This document shows, in pieces, positions 48,501 to 58,500 of a stretch of DNA of 64,000 nt (position 1 is the stretch's first letter; the number at the start of each line of letters is the position of its first letter). The position numbers and the translations under genes are program-made. Source of the stretch: Megalopta genalis (lineage: Eukaryota; Arthropoda; Insecta; Hymenoptera; Halictidae); NCBI RefSeq assembly GCF_051020955.1, contig NW_027476109.1, forward strand, positions 372,001 through 436,000, in the 5' to 3' direction. Below the pieces are notes generated by a model. It was not told where the DNA came from and did not search any database. It was given only the letters and a program-made list of their open reading frames with translations.

Positions 48501-48711
48501 GCGAGCACGGCGGGGAACCCGACCTCCCAGCCCAAATAATCGCGGCGGAGCCAATCGAGTCCCCCATCCAGTGTGGATGTTTGGGGACCCTGTGCGGCTC
48601 CGCCACGACTGCCAACCCGGCACCCCGCTCGGCCAGGCATTGAAACAGGAGATCCTGCGCTCTGGCCGAGCAGTTGAGGTTCACTTGTATTATCGGGCCC
48701 GGGGGCCCCAT
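45568..48711 (-). CDS. ORF2 endonuclease/reverse transcriptase, copy 11 (1047 aa)
   Basis: Complete and open. Distinguishing residues: EQYLHGVG near 103, GSPGSDSRG near 135, LSWPTPPAA near 177, PRAKVFPRK near 281, VTEILDP near 382, EVAPAEMAAV near 422, GRAWLLAAS near 449, RKDGRSGDS near 489, VDQQAPPYL near 591, DSHWCFDAHLD near 745 (shared with copy 5), YRTASTV near 830 (shared with copy 4), EGFGLQAR near 878. Without an upstream ORF1 the usual stop-start coupling could not work for this copy. Confidence 0.93.
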   Translation of the reverse strand: MGPPGPIIQVNLNCSARAQDLLFQCLAERGAGLAVVAEPHRVPKHPHWMGDSIGSAAIIWAGRSGSPPCSLIERGLGYVAVDWGGTAVVAIYAPPRWSLEEFEQYLHGVGRCVSRCHPRPVLVLGDFNAKATAWGSPGSDSRGREVLDWAAGLELRLLNTGSVHTCVRHNGGSIVDLSWPTPPAARRITGWRVAEGVETLSDHRYIVLDLSAAPPSTPRRRPADEGSPQPRWALKRLDQDALMAAAHVVAWPATPAGPVDGNGEARWFRGAMTSVCDVAMPRAKVFPRKAVYWWSREIAELRTECVRARRQYARARRRRRTDDVLAAQLYGRYREKVVALQLAIRRAKDQAWRDLLGSLNRDPWGRPYKMALGRLRPWAPPVTEILDPGLLGRVVDALFPVSEEASRPVPEPEEHEWSPDLEVAPAEMAAVVKWLRGKNTAPGPDGIPGRAWLLAASVLGERLRSLYSGLLRSGTFPDLWRESRMVLLRKDGRSGDSPSAYRPICLLDEAGKIFEKIIVARLSRHLSRDGPDLADCQFGFREGRSTVDAIDRLKSLSDNAVARGGVCLAVSIDIVNAFNTLPWSAIREALVDQQAPPYLRRVIGAYLRDRWVEYPGRCGMIRREVDRGVPQGSVLGPLLWDLGYNAVLEKASLPDGATLVCYADDTLVVAVGSTFERTIRRAEVAVAAVVARIRDLGLKIAPEKAEAVWFHGRPRSRPPARSWIRVGEACVEVKSELKYLGLILDSHWCFDAHLDRLVPRVEKAAASLGRLLPNLGGPGDLVRRLYLGVVRSMALYGAPIWAPYVMTSRRNTLLLRRLQRRMAIRLIRGYRTASTVAALALAGELPFELQAAVRAYVYRRTSIASRARGAPPERETVEGFGLQARRLALARWRSELCSHAGERVPGALLPHFTSWRERRHGRLSYRATQVFTGHGCFGVYLCRIGREATTVCHHCGAEEDSAQHTLEECPAFSALRRVLKREVGHDLALSSLVGAMLESPGKWAAAISFCEEVMSRKEAAERDRELTDPARRARGRRARPRRETPGS

Positions 48712-48784
48712 TACACAGCCGTGTCCATCGCCGTCACGGCCGCGGATGCGGTGGCGTCAGGGACTTTAGTGGCCCCATTCGCCC
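48711..48784 (-). pseudogene. ORF1 C-terminal stub, copy 11 (23 residues)
   Basis: Only the last 23 codons and the stop remain, reading ANGATKVPDATAS and so on, which is the tail type of copies 1 and 9. The overlap with the ORF2 start is intact. Confidence 0.85.
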
Positions 48785-48798
48785 ACCTTGACATAACC
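48785..48798 (-). repeat. Spacer 11: one 11-bp repeat unit
   Basis: A + CCTTGACATAA (48786-48796) + CC, next to the longest tail in the window (27 T, copy 12). Confidence 0.9.
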
Positions 48799-49341
48799 TT
48801 TTTTTTTTTTTTTTTTTTTTTTTTTATTTTACGTGGAGGAAATCTGCTCGCCAGACACCCCCGCCCCGCCCGGGGGAGCGGGACGAGGGTAGTGTGGGGA
48901 TTGACCCACTAAAACCTCCACGGCGACCTGAGGACGCAGGACCGATCGCTGGCGATTCAACGGGGGAGCCACGGGAACTCTTGAAGAACACTACCGCGGC
49001 TCCCCCTCGCCTGGCCGGCCATCAGGATGGTAACGATGGCCGGCCGCGTCCCGGGGGAGATATAATCCTCCCCCCTAAAATCCATTTAAATTCGGCGGCG
49101 CAAGGGGTCGCACCCCGCACCGTCCCGACACGGCGACCGCGGAATAGGTGACCAGGGCCCCCGCCCTGATCACAGCGGCCGCCAGGGGGACGACGAGTAT
49201 ATTGGAGGAGGATCACAGTTAACCCTCGCCTCCATCAGGCGACTCGTCATCCCCCATTCCCAACAGTGGACGTCCTCCTCTGTTGGCGGGCGGCGGGCAA
49301 TGAGACCAGCATATTCTGGTACACCCGCCGCCCGCCTACTC

Positions 49342-52300
49342 TCAGCTGCCCGGGGTTTCTCGGCGTGGGCGCGCACGCCGTCCCCGGGCACGTCGGGCGG
49401 GATCGGTCAGCTCCCGATCCCGCTCGGCAGCCTCCTTCCGCGACATAACCTCCTCGCAGAAAGAGATTGCTGCCGCCCACTTCCCCGGGCCCTCCAGCAT
49501 GGCCCCAACTAGGCTGGAGAGTGCGAGGTCGTGGCCGACTTCTCGTTTTAGGACTCGGCGCAGCGCTGAAAAGGCGGGACATTCCTCCAGCGTGTGCTGC
49601 GCCGAGTCTTCCTCCGCGCCACAGTGGTGGCACACCGTCGTCGCTTCCCGCCCGATGCGACACAGATAGACACCGAAGCAGCCATGCCCGGTGAACACCT
49701 GCGTCGCTCGGTAGGAGAGCCTGCCATGCCGTCTCTCCCGCCACGAGGTGAAGTGCGGCAGGAGAGCCCCGGGGACGCGCTCGCCGGCGTGGGAGCAAAG
49801 CTCGGCACGCCATCTGGCGAGCGCTAGTCTCCGGGCCTGGAGCTCGAAGCCCTCGACCGTCTCTCGCTCCGGCGGGGCCCCTCGAGCACGGCTGGCGATG
49901 CTTGTGCGCCCATAAACATAGGCGCGCACCGCCGCCTGAAGCTCGAAGGGAAGTTCTCCCGCCAGAGCAAGCGCCGCCACGGTAGACGTGGTGCGGTAAC
50001 CTCTTATGAGGCGGATGGCCATCCGCCTCTGCAGCCGGCGCAACAACAGCGTGTTGCGCCGGCTGGTCATCACGTACGGCGCCCATATTGGGGCACCGTA
50101 TAAGGCCATAGACCGCACCACGCCCAGGTATAGGCGGCGCACCAAATCTCCCGGTCCCCCGAGGTTGGGCAGCAGGCGGCCCAAAGAGGCCGCCGCCTTT
50201 TCGACTCGGGGGACGAGACGGTCGAGATGCGCATCGAAGCTCCAGCGGGTGTCGAGGATCAGTCCGAGATAATTCAACTCGGACTTCACCTCTACGCAGG
50301 CTTCTCCAACCCGGATCCACGATCTGGCCGGTGGCCGAGACCGAGGCCGTCCGTGAAACCAGACAGCCTCGGCCTTCTCCGGGGCTATTTTCAGCCCCAG
50401 ATCGCGGATCCTCGCGACGACGGCTGCCACCGCAACCTCTGCTCGTCGGATGGTCCTCTCGAAGGTACTCCCGACGGCGACCACCAACGTGTCGTCCGCG
50501 TAGCAGACGAGGGTGGCACCGTCGGGCAGGGAGGCCTTTTCCAGGACCGCGTTGTAACCCAGGTCCCACAGGAGCGGTCCTAAAACGGAACCCTGTGGGA
50601 CCCCGCGGTCCACTTCCCTCCTTATCATCCCGTACCGGCCCGGGTATTCAACCCACCTGTCCCGCAGGTAGGCCCCAATCACCCGCCTCAGATAGGGAGG
50701 CACCTGGTGATCGACGAGGGCCTCCCTAATGGCGGACCAGGGCAGGGTGTTGAACGCATTGACGATGTCAATGGACACCGCCAAGCACACCCCGCCCCTT
50801 GCCACGGCATTGTCCGAGAGGGACTTGAGACGGTCGATAGCGTCGACCGTCGATCGCCCCTCCCGGAAGCCAAACTGGCAGTCCGCCAGATCGGGGCCGT
50901 CGCGGGACAGGTGCCTGGAGAGGCGGGCAACAATGATCTTCTCGAAGATCTTGCCCGCCTCATCCAGGAGACAAATGGGCCGGTACGCGGAGGGAGAATC
51001 CCCCGGCCTCCCATCCTTCCTCAAGAGGACCATCCGACTTTCTCTCCATAGGTCGGGGAACGTCCCCGACCTCAGGAGCCCAGAGTAGAGGCTCCTCAGC
51101 CTCTCCCCCAGGACGCTCGCGGCGAGCAACCAGACCCGGCCGGGGATACCGTCCGGCCCCGGGGCGGTATTCTTGCCCCGGAGCCATTTGACGACCGCGG
51201 CCATCTCCTCCGGCGCGACCTCAAGATCCGGGGACCACTCATGTTCCTCTGGCTCAGGGACGGGCCGGGACGCCTCCCCGCTAACGGGGAATAAAGCGTC
51301 CACGACCCGCCCGAGCAGCCCCGGATCCAGGCTCTCCGTCACGGTGGGCGCCCAGGGACGTAATCGTCCCAATGCCATCTTGTATGGGCGCCCCCACGGA
51401 TCTCGGTTCAGAGAGCCGAGGAGATCGCGCCAGGCCTGGTCCTTCGCTCGCCTGATGGCCAGCTGCAGGGCGACCACCTTCTCCCGATATCGCCCATACA
51501 GCTGGGCAGCCAGCACGTCGTCCGTACGTCGTCGTCGACGGGCGCGAGCGTTCTGGCGCCGCGCGCGGACGCACTCGGTGCGTAATTCCGCTATCGCGCG
51601 CGACCACCAGTACACCGCCTTCCTCGGGAAGACCCTGGCCCGGGGCATGGCGACGTCGCAAACCGATGTCATTGCGCCCCGGAACCAACGGGCCTCCCCA
51701 TTCCCGTCGACTGGCCCGGCCGGTGTTGCTGGCCAGGCCACGACGTGTGCTGCCGCCATCAGAGCGTCCTGGTCGAGGCGCTTCAGCGCCCACCGCGGTC
51801 GAGGCGAACCTTCATCGGCGGTGCGACGACGGGGTGTAGATGGTGGGGCGGCGGAGAGGTCGAGAACTATGTATCTGTGGTCAGACAACGTCTCGACCCC
51901 TTCCGCCACCCTCCACCCCGTAATACGGCGCGCGGCCTGGGGCGTTGCCCACGAAAGGTCAACGATGGACCCCCCGTTATGCCGCACGCACGTATGGACC
52001 GAGCCCGTGTTCAGGAGACGGAGCTCCAGTCCCGCCGCCCAATCCAGCACCTCCCGGCCCCTCGAATCAGTCCCGGGGGAACCCCAAGCCGTGGCCTTGG
52101 CATTAAAGTCCCCCAGGACCAGCACCGGACGGGGATGGCAGCGGGAGACGCATCTCCCTACCCCGTCCAGATACTGCTCAAACTCTTCGAGGGACCACCT
52201 TGGAGGTGCGTATATCGCCACAACCGCGGTGCCGTCCCAATCAACGGCCACGTATCCCAGGCCGCGCTCGATAATCGAGCACGGCGAGGACCCCGGCCTC

Positions 52301-52485
52301 CCAGCCCAAATAATCGCGGCGGAGCCAATCGAGTCCCCCATCCAGTGTGGATGTTTGGGGACCCTGTGCGGCTCCGCCACGACTGCCAACCCGGCACCCC
52401 GCTCGGCCAGGCATTGAAACAGGAGATCCTGCGCTCTGGCCGAGCAGTTGAGGTTAACTTGTATTATCGGGCCCGGCGGCCCCAT
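49342..52485 (-). CDS. ORF2 endonuclease/reverse transcriptase, copy 12 (1047 aa)
   Basis: Intact, with all motifs present. Distinguishing residues: RPGSSPCSIIERG near 63, DWDGTAV near 82 (others DWGGTAV), TPQAARR near 181 (shared with copies 5 and 9), RRRTADEGSPRP near 219, RRQNARAR near 309, WAPTVTESL near 378, SELNYLGLILDTRWSF near 735. The TAATG junction is conserved. Confidence 0.95.
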   Translation of the reverse strand: MGPPGPIIQVNLNCSARAQDLLFQCLAERGAGLAVVAEPHRVPKHPHWMGDSIGSAAIIWAGRPGSSPCSIIERGLGYVAVDWDGTAVVAIYAPPRWSLEEFEQYLDGVGRCVSRCHPRPVLVLGDFNAKATAWGSPGTDSRGREVLDWAAGLELRLLNTGSVHTCVRHNGGSIVDLSWATPQAARRITGWRVAEGVETLSDHRYIVLDLSAAPPSTPRRRTADEGSPRPRWALKRLDQDALMAAAHVVAWPATPAGPVDGNGEARWFRGAMTSVCDVAMPRARVFPRKAVYWWSRAIAELRTECVRARRQNARARRRRRTDDVLAAQLYGRYREKVVALQLAIRRAKDQAWRDLLGSLNRDPWGRPYKMALGRLRPWAPTVTESLDPGLLGRVVDALFPVSGEASRPVPEPEEHEWSPDLEVAPEEMAAVVKWLRGKNTAPGPDGIPGRVWLLAASVLGERLRSLYSGLLRSGTFPDLWRESRMVLLRKDGRPGDSPSAYRPICLLDEAGKIFEKIIVARLSRHLSRDGPDLADCQFGFREGRSTVDAIDRLKSLSDNAVARGGVCLAVSIDIVNAFNTLPWSAIREALVDHQVPPYLRRVIGAYLRDRWVEYPGRYGMIRREVDRGVPQGSVLGPLLWDLGYNAVLEKASLPDGATLVCYADDTLVVAVGSTFERTIRRAEVAVAAVVARIRDLGLKIAPEKAEAVWFHGRPRSRPPARSWIRVGEACVEVKSELNYLGLILDTRWSFDAHLDRLVPRVEKAAASLGRLLPNLGGPGDLVRRLYLGVVRSMALYGAPIWAPYVMTSRRNTLLLRRLQRRMAIRLIRGYRTTSTVAALALAGELPFELQAAVRAYVYGRTSIASRARGAPPERETVEGFELQARRLALARWRAELCSHAGERVPGALLPHFTSWRERRHGRLSYRATQVFTGHGCFGVYLCRIGREATTVCHHCGAEEDSAQHTLEECPAFSALRRVLKREVGHDLALSSLVGAMLEGPGKWAAAISFCEEVMSRKEAAERDRELTDPARRARGRRARPRRETPGS

Positions 52486-54674
52486 TACACAGCCGTGTCC
52501 ATCGCCGTCACGGCCGCGGATGCGGTGTCGTCAGGGACTTTAGTGGCCCCATCCGCCCCCGCGGGTGCGGCGGTAGCATCAGGCGGTGCCGCCTTTTCGT
52601 TGCTGGCCACGGTGGTCGCTGCCTTGGCCATCGCGGTTTCCTTCCCTTTTTTATTAGGCCTGGCAGACGGCCTTTGGCCGGCTACCTTGCCTCGCCTCGC
52701 ACTGGCAGGACATGCCCGGCTGCCGAGGCGGTGACCAGACGGCTTGCCCGCGCCCGCACAAAGCGGACAATTGGGCGTGACCGTACAGGCTGCCACCTTA
52801 TGGTCCCGACTGCCGCATCTATAGCAGCAGTCGGACCTATCCTCGGCAGAAGTGCACCGCTGACTGGTGTGGCCAACACCAAGGCAACGGTAACACTGCA
52901 GAGGCCGGGCACTCAGGGCCTCCACGGCTGCCTGGGTCCAGCCGACGGTTATCCGGCCCGCGACAGCAACCTTGCGAGCGGCCGCGGCAGGACATCGGAC
53001 CCAGAGGGTGCCCAATCCCGAGGGGGAAGACCGGATTTCGCCGGTATTGATGTCCCCCTCGCTGCACCCGCCCACGCGGGCAACAGCCGCAGCGACCTCC
53101 GCCGGCGTGGTCGAATCGACCAGGCCGCGCACCCTAAGGTCAGCTTTTTTGACCGGACGCGCGACCTTTACGCCGGTGCCTGCCAGCGCTTCCGCCACTT
53201 TTGTGGCGAGGACGGTGGCCTTGGCGGCCCCATCGGTGCCAGGGACCTCCAAAATTAACCCCCCAGTCACCGCCCTTCGCGGCCTCAGCGAGGCGATGCC
53301 AATTTCTGCCAGGTCGACCTTGGACCTGGCAGTGGCCATCGCCTGCGCGTAAGTAATGTCCACGCCAGAAGGAACCGTTATGGTAACCGCTGCTGTGCGT
53401 GGCGGTCGTGGAGGCAGGGGTGTCTTCCTGGGGGCCACCGGGACCACCCGTCCTCTTTTATTCGCGGCCGCAGTGGCCTTGGCTGCCGCCTTTTTGGCCT
53501 TCCGGCCAACCACCTGAGACCACGCCTCCTGGGGTGGAGGCGCGGCGGAGGGTGGGGCCAATTCTGCTCGCGGTCGAGCGGGCTTCGTCTGGGCCGCTTT
53601 AGCCGCCCCAGCTTTCTCACCTTTCTTTTTCTTCTTCGCCCTCCGCCCCACCCTGTCCGAAGACTGTGAGGGGACGGACGGCCCAGGGGCCACCGATCGT
53701 AGGGCCGAGTCCGTTCGCGGCGCGAGCTCCTTCCTGAATGACGCCAATTTAGCGTCTATCAGGGCGCCTATTTGCGCCAGAAAATCTGCGGGCGCAGCCG
53801 CAGGTGGTGGCGGGGACTTTTCTTGCCCGGAGCGATGGCAATCCCGGGCGTCGACGATCGGCAGCGATACTGAGCCCTTTCCCGGGCGTGGCGGCGGGGG
53901 CATTGCGGCAGCAGCCGTTCTCGCCTCCACCACCTGCCGGAGCCGGGCCACCTCCGCCTGCAGCTCCGTCATTTGCCCCCTGAGGACGGCATTCTCGGCC
54001 TCCAGGACACGCGTGGCGTCGGTAGCCGACCTCACTGCCAGCTCGGACACCCCCACCCTGCCGTTTAAGGCGGCCACCCTCAGGGCGCGGGCCAAGTTTC
54101 CCTTCAGCCCCTTTGACACGCCGGAGATCCTGGCCACCTCATCCAGGCTCTCCAATATAGCGGCCGCAACATCCCGCGTCGGACGGTTGCGGAAATTTTC
54201 CGCGATATCCGTCTCGTCCGGGAGCGGGACGCTCGACCGCGATGGTCTCGGCACGGGGGCACCCGGGTCGAATATCGCCGCCACCTCCCTTGCCTCGGCC
54301 TCCAGCTGCGAAGCCTCGGCCAGCCTAAGTTTGGCCTCTGCGAGGCCAACATATTCGCCGGTCGTCGGTGGCCGTCCTCTCTTTCTCGCTGACGACGAGC
54401 TCGGGACACTCTGCGATGAGTGGTTTGAGGAGACAGAGAAATCTGACTCCTCCCCCTCATCGCACTCACCAAGGCCCGCTGCGGTCCTCTTTTTGCCGCG
54501 TGTTGCAGAATGCCTCCGCGACACCGGCTCTGTACATCTTTGGAGGCGCACGATAGGCCCGCGCACCTCCACCTCACGCTCGTTTCCCCCCACCCCGGTT
54601 ATTTGTATAGAAGAATCCATAATTGGTCCCACGAGTGTGGTCGGAAAGAAGGTCACCCCGGGCAGAGCCGCCAT
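52485..54674 (-). CDS. ORF1 Gag-like protein, copy 12 (729 aa)
   Basis: Second-type N terminus with its own changes (PIMDSSIQITGVGG) and second-type central block. Other differences: VRLQRCTEP near 43, SSNHSSQSVPSSSS near 83, KKGEKAGAAKAAQTKP near 350, NKRGRVVPVAP near 405, AACTVTPNC between knuckles two and three, and ARPNKKGKETAMAK in the tail. The CCHC residues, coiled-coil stretch and poly-Lys run are intact. Confidence 0.92.
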   Translation of the reverse strand: MAALPGVTFFPTTLVGPIMDSSIQITGVGGNEREVEVRGPIVRLQRCTEPVSRRHSATRGKKRTAAGLGECDEGEESDFSVSSNHSSQSVPSSSSARKRGRPPTTGEYVGLAEAKLRLAEASQLEAEAREVAAIFDPGAPVPRPSRSSVPLPDETDIAENFRNRPTRDVAAAILESLDEVARISGVSKGLKGNLARALRVAALNGRVGVSELAVRSATDATRVLEAENAVLRGQMTELQAEVARLRQVVEARTAAAAMPPPPRPGKGSVSLPIVDARDCHRSGQEKSPPPPAAAPADFLAQIGALIDAKLASFRKELAPRTDSALRSVAPGPSVPSQSSDRVGRRAKKKKKGEKAGAAKAAQTKPARPRAELAPPSAAPPPQEAWSQVVGRKAKKAAAKATAAANKRGRVVPVAPRKTPLPPRPPRTAAVTITVPSGVDITYAQAMATARSKVDLAEIGIASLRPRRAVTGGLILEVPGTDGAAKATVLATKVAEALAGTGVKVARPVKKADLRVRGLVDSTTPAEVAAAVARVGGCSEGDINTGEIRSSPSGLGTLWVRCPAAAARKVAVAGRITVGWTQAAVEALSARPLQCYRCLGVGHTSQRCTSAEDRSDCCYRCGSRDHKVAACTVTPNCPLCAGAGKPSGHRLGSRACPASARRGKVAGQRPSARPNKKGKETAMAKAATTVASNEKAAPPDATAAPAGADGATKVPDDTASAAVTAMDTAV

Positions 54675-55044
54675 ACCCGGGGAAGGCTAATACACCCGGG
54701 GGTCGCCAGGTACCCCGGGGTTGTCCGCTAAAGATTGGTGCACCCACCAACCATAGCTGGCGCTTACTCCAGCTACGCCCTCATCACCGCGCAACACTGC
54801 TTGGGGCTAGGGATTTTTTAGAGAGGTTGTCATCCTCGCGGCCCGGCCGGTTAAGGCGAGACCCCCGTTCCTGTAAAACATGACCACAGGTTTACGGTAT
54901 GTGTCCGACTTTAGTTGGCCCCTCACCTCAAGCCACTCCGGCATGGTAGAACCTGCCAGGGAATAAATTCCCCGCCGGCACAGCCTTGAGGATCATTAGG
55001 GCACGAAGCCCCCCCACCACGACAAGGTAGCGGACACGGGGGGG

Positions 55045-55058
55045 ACCTTGACATAACC
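55045..55058 (-). repeat. Spacer 12: one 11-bp repeat unit
   Basis: A + CCTTGACATAA (55046-55056) + CC between two complete copies (12 and 13). Confidence 0.9.
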
Positions 55059-55593
55059 TTTTTTTTTTTTTTATTTTTACGTGGAGGAAATCTGCTCGCC
55101 AGACACCCCCGTCCCGCCCGGGGGAGCGGGACGAGGGTAGTGTGGGGATTGACCCACTAAAACCTCCACGGCGACCTGAGGACGCAGGACCGATCGCTGG
55201 CGATTCAACGGGGGAGCCACGGGAACTCTTGAAGAACACTACCGCGGCTCCCCCTCGCCTGGCCGGCTATCAAGATGGTAACGATGGCCGGCCGCGTCCC
55301 GGGGGAAATAAAATAAATCCTCCCCCCTAAAATCCATTTAAATTCGGCGGCGCGAGGGGTCGCACCCCGCACCGCCCCGACACGGCGACCGCGCGATAGG
55401 TGACCAGGGCCCCCGCCCTGATCACAGCGGCCGCCGGGGGGACGACGAGTATATTGGAGGAGGATTACAGTGAACCCTCGCCTCCTTCAGGCGACTCGTC
55501 ATCCCCCACTCCCAACAGTGGAGGTCCTCCTCTGTTGGCGGGCGGCGGGCAATGAAACCAGCATGTTCTGGTACACCCGCCGCCCGCCTACTC

Positions 55594-58500
55594 TCAGCTG
55601 CCCGGGGTTTCTCGGCGTGGGCGCGCACGCCGTCCCCGGGCACGTCGGGCGGGATCTGTAAGCTCCCGATCCCGCTCGGCAGCCTCCTTCCGCGACATAA
55701 CCTCGTCGCAGAAAGAGATTGCTGCCGCCCACTTCCCCGGGCCCTCCAGCATGGCCCCAACTAGGCTGGAGAGTGCGAGGTCGTGGCCGACTTCTCGTTT
55801 TAGGACTCGGCGCAGCGCTGAAAAGGCGGGACATTCCTCCAGCGTGTGCTGCGCCGAGTCTTCCTCCGCGCCACAATGGTGGCACACCGCCGTCGCTTCC
55901 CGCCCGATGCGACACAGGTAGACACCGAAGCAGCCATGCCCGGTGAACACCTGCGTCGCTCGGTAGGAGAGCCTGCCATGCCGTCTCTCCCGCCACGAGG
56001 TGAAGTGCGGCAGGAGAGCCCCGGGGACGCGCTCGCCGGCGTGGGAGCAAAGCTCGGCACGCCATCTAGCGAGCGCTAGTCGCCGGGCCTGGAGCTCGAA
56101 GCCCTCGACCGTCTCTCGCTCCGGCGGGGCCCCTCGAGCACGGCTGGCGATGCTTGTGCGCCCATAAACATAGGCGCGCACCGCCGCCTGAAACTCGAAG
56201 GGAAGTTCTCCCGCCAGAGCAAGCGCCGCCACGGTAGACGTGGTGCGGTAACCTCTTATGAGGCGGATGGCCATCCGCCTCTGCAGCCGGCGCAACAACA
56301 GCGTGTTGCGCCGGCTCGTCATCACGTACGGCGCCCATATTGGGGCACCGTATAAGGCCATAGACCGCACCACGCCCAGGTATAGGCGGCGCGCCAAATC
56401 TCCCGGTCCCCCGAGGTTGGGCAGCAGGCGGCCCAAAGAGGCCGCCGCCTTTTCGACTCGGGGGACGAGACGTTCGAGATGCGCATCGAAGCTCCAGCGG
56501 CTGTCGAGGATCAGTCCGAGATATTTCAACTCGGACTTCACCTCGACGCATGCTTCTCCAACCCGGATCCACGATCTGGCCGGTGGCCGAGACCGAGGCC
56601 GTCCGTGGAACCAGACAGCCTCGGCCTTCTCCGGGGCTATTTTCAGCCCCAGATCGTGGATCCTCGCGACGACGGCTGCCACAGCAACCTCTGCTCGTCG
56701 GATGGTCCTCTCGAAGGTACTCCCGTCGGCGACCACCAACGTGTCGTCCGCGTAGCAGACGAGGGTGGCACCGTCGGGCAGGGAGGCCTTCTCCAGGACC
56801 GCGTTGTAACCCAGGTCCCACAGGAGCGGTCCTAGCACGGACCCCTGCGGGACCCCGCGGTCCACTTCCCTCCGTATCATCCCGCACCGGCCCGGGTATT
56901 CAACCCACCTGTCCCGCAGGTAGGCCCCAATCACCCGCCTCAGATAGGGAGGCACCTGGTGATCGACGAGGGCCTTCCTGATGGCGGACCAGGGCAGGGT
57001 GTTGAACGCATTGACGATGTCAATGGACACCGCCAAGCACACCCCGCCCCTTGCCACGGCATTGTCCGAGAGGGACTTGAGACGGTCGATAGCGTCGACC
57101 GTCGATCGCCCCTCCCGGAAGCCAAACTGGCAGTCCGCCAGATCTGGGCCGTCGCGGGACAGGTGTCTGGAGAGGCGGGCTACAATGATCTTCTCGAAGA
57201 TCTTGCCCGCCTCATCCAGGAGACAAATGGGCCGGTACGCGGAGGGAGAATCCCCCGGCCTCCCCTCCTTCCTCAAGAGGACCATCCGACTTTCTCTCCA
57301 TAGGTCGGGGAACGTCCCCGACCTCAGGAGCCCAGAGTAGAGGCTCCTCAGCCTCTCCCCCAGGACGCTCGCGGCGAGCAACCAGACCCGGCCGGGGATA
57401 CCGTCCGGCCCCGGGGCGGTATTCTTGCCCCGGAGCCATTTGACGACCCCGGCCATCTCCTCCGGCGCGACCTCAAGATCCGGGGACCACTGATGTTCCT
57501 CTGGCTCAGGGACGGGCCGGGACGCCTCCCCGCTAACGGGGAATAAAGCGTCCACGACCCGCCCGAGCAGCCCCGGATCCAGGCTCTCCGTCACGGGGGG
57601 CGCCCAGGGACGTAGTCGTCCCAATGCCATCTTGTATGGGCGCCCCCACGGATCTCGGTTCAGAGAGCCGAGGAGATCGCGCCAGGCCTGGTCCTTCGCT
57701 CGCCTGATGGCCAGCTGCAGGGCGACCACCTTTTCCCGATATCGTCCATACAGCTGGGCAGCCAGCACGTCGTCCGTACGTCGTCGTCGACGGGCGCGAG
57801 CGTACTGGCGTCGCGCGCGGACGCACTCGGTGCGTAACTCCGCTATCGCGCGCGACCACCAGTACACCGCCTTCCTCGGGAAGACCCTGGCCCGGGGCAT
57901 GGCTACGTCGCAAATGGACGTCATTGCGCCACGGAACCAATGGGCCTCCCCATTCCCGTCGACTGGCCCGGCCGGTGTTGCTGGCCAGGCCACGACGTGG
58001 GCCGCCGCCATCAGAGCGTCCTGGTCGAGGCGCTTCAGCGCCCACCGCGGTCGAGGCGAACTTTCATCGGCGGGGAGACGACGGAGTGTCGATGGTGGGG
58101 CGGCGGAGAGGTCGAGAACTATGTATCTGTGGTCAGACAACGTCTCGACCCCTTCCGCCACCCTCCACCCCGTAATACGGCGCGCGGCCGGGGGCGTTGC
58201 CCACGAAAGGTCAACGATGGATCCCCCGTTATGCCGCACGCACGTATGGACCGAGCCCGTGTTCAGGAGACGGAGCTCCAGTCCCGCCGCCCAATCCAGC
58301 ACCTCCCGGCCCCTCGAGTCAGTCCCGGGGGAACCCCAAGCCGCGGCCTTGGCATTGAAGTCCCCCAGGACCAGCACCGGACGGGGATGGCAGCGGGAGA
58401 CGCATCTCCCTACCCCGTCCAGATACTGCTCAAACTCTTCGAGGGACCACCTCGGAGGTGCGTATATCGCCACAACCGCGGTGCCGCCCCAATCAACGGC

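Larger units (their letters stand above)
45032..48784 (-). mobile_element. Copy 11: 5'-truncated element keeping all of ORF2 (3.75 kb)
   Basis: Tail 45032-45046 (15 T), 3' UTR 45047-45567, ORF2 45568-48711, ORF1 stub 48711-48784. The 5' break is in the ORF1 C-terminal codons for ANGATK. 3' UTR variant AAATAAAATAAAT, with TTTGAATT instead of TTTAAATT. Hairpins lie at 45183-45227 and 45234-45266. Confidence 0.94.
48799..55044 (-). mobile_element. Copy 12: complete element (6.25 kb)
   Basis: Tail 48799-48825 (27 T), 3' UTR 48826-49341, ORF2 49342-52485, ORF1 52485-54674, 5' UTR 54675-55044. 3' UTR variant GAGATATAAT. Hairpins lie at 48962-49006 and 49013-49045. Apart from the window-cut copy 15, it is followed upstream by the only complete copy that directly adjoins another complete copy (copy 13). 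Confidence 0.95.
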
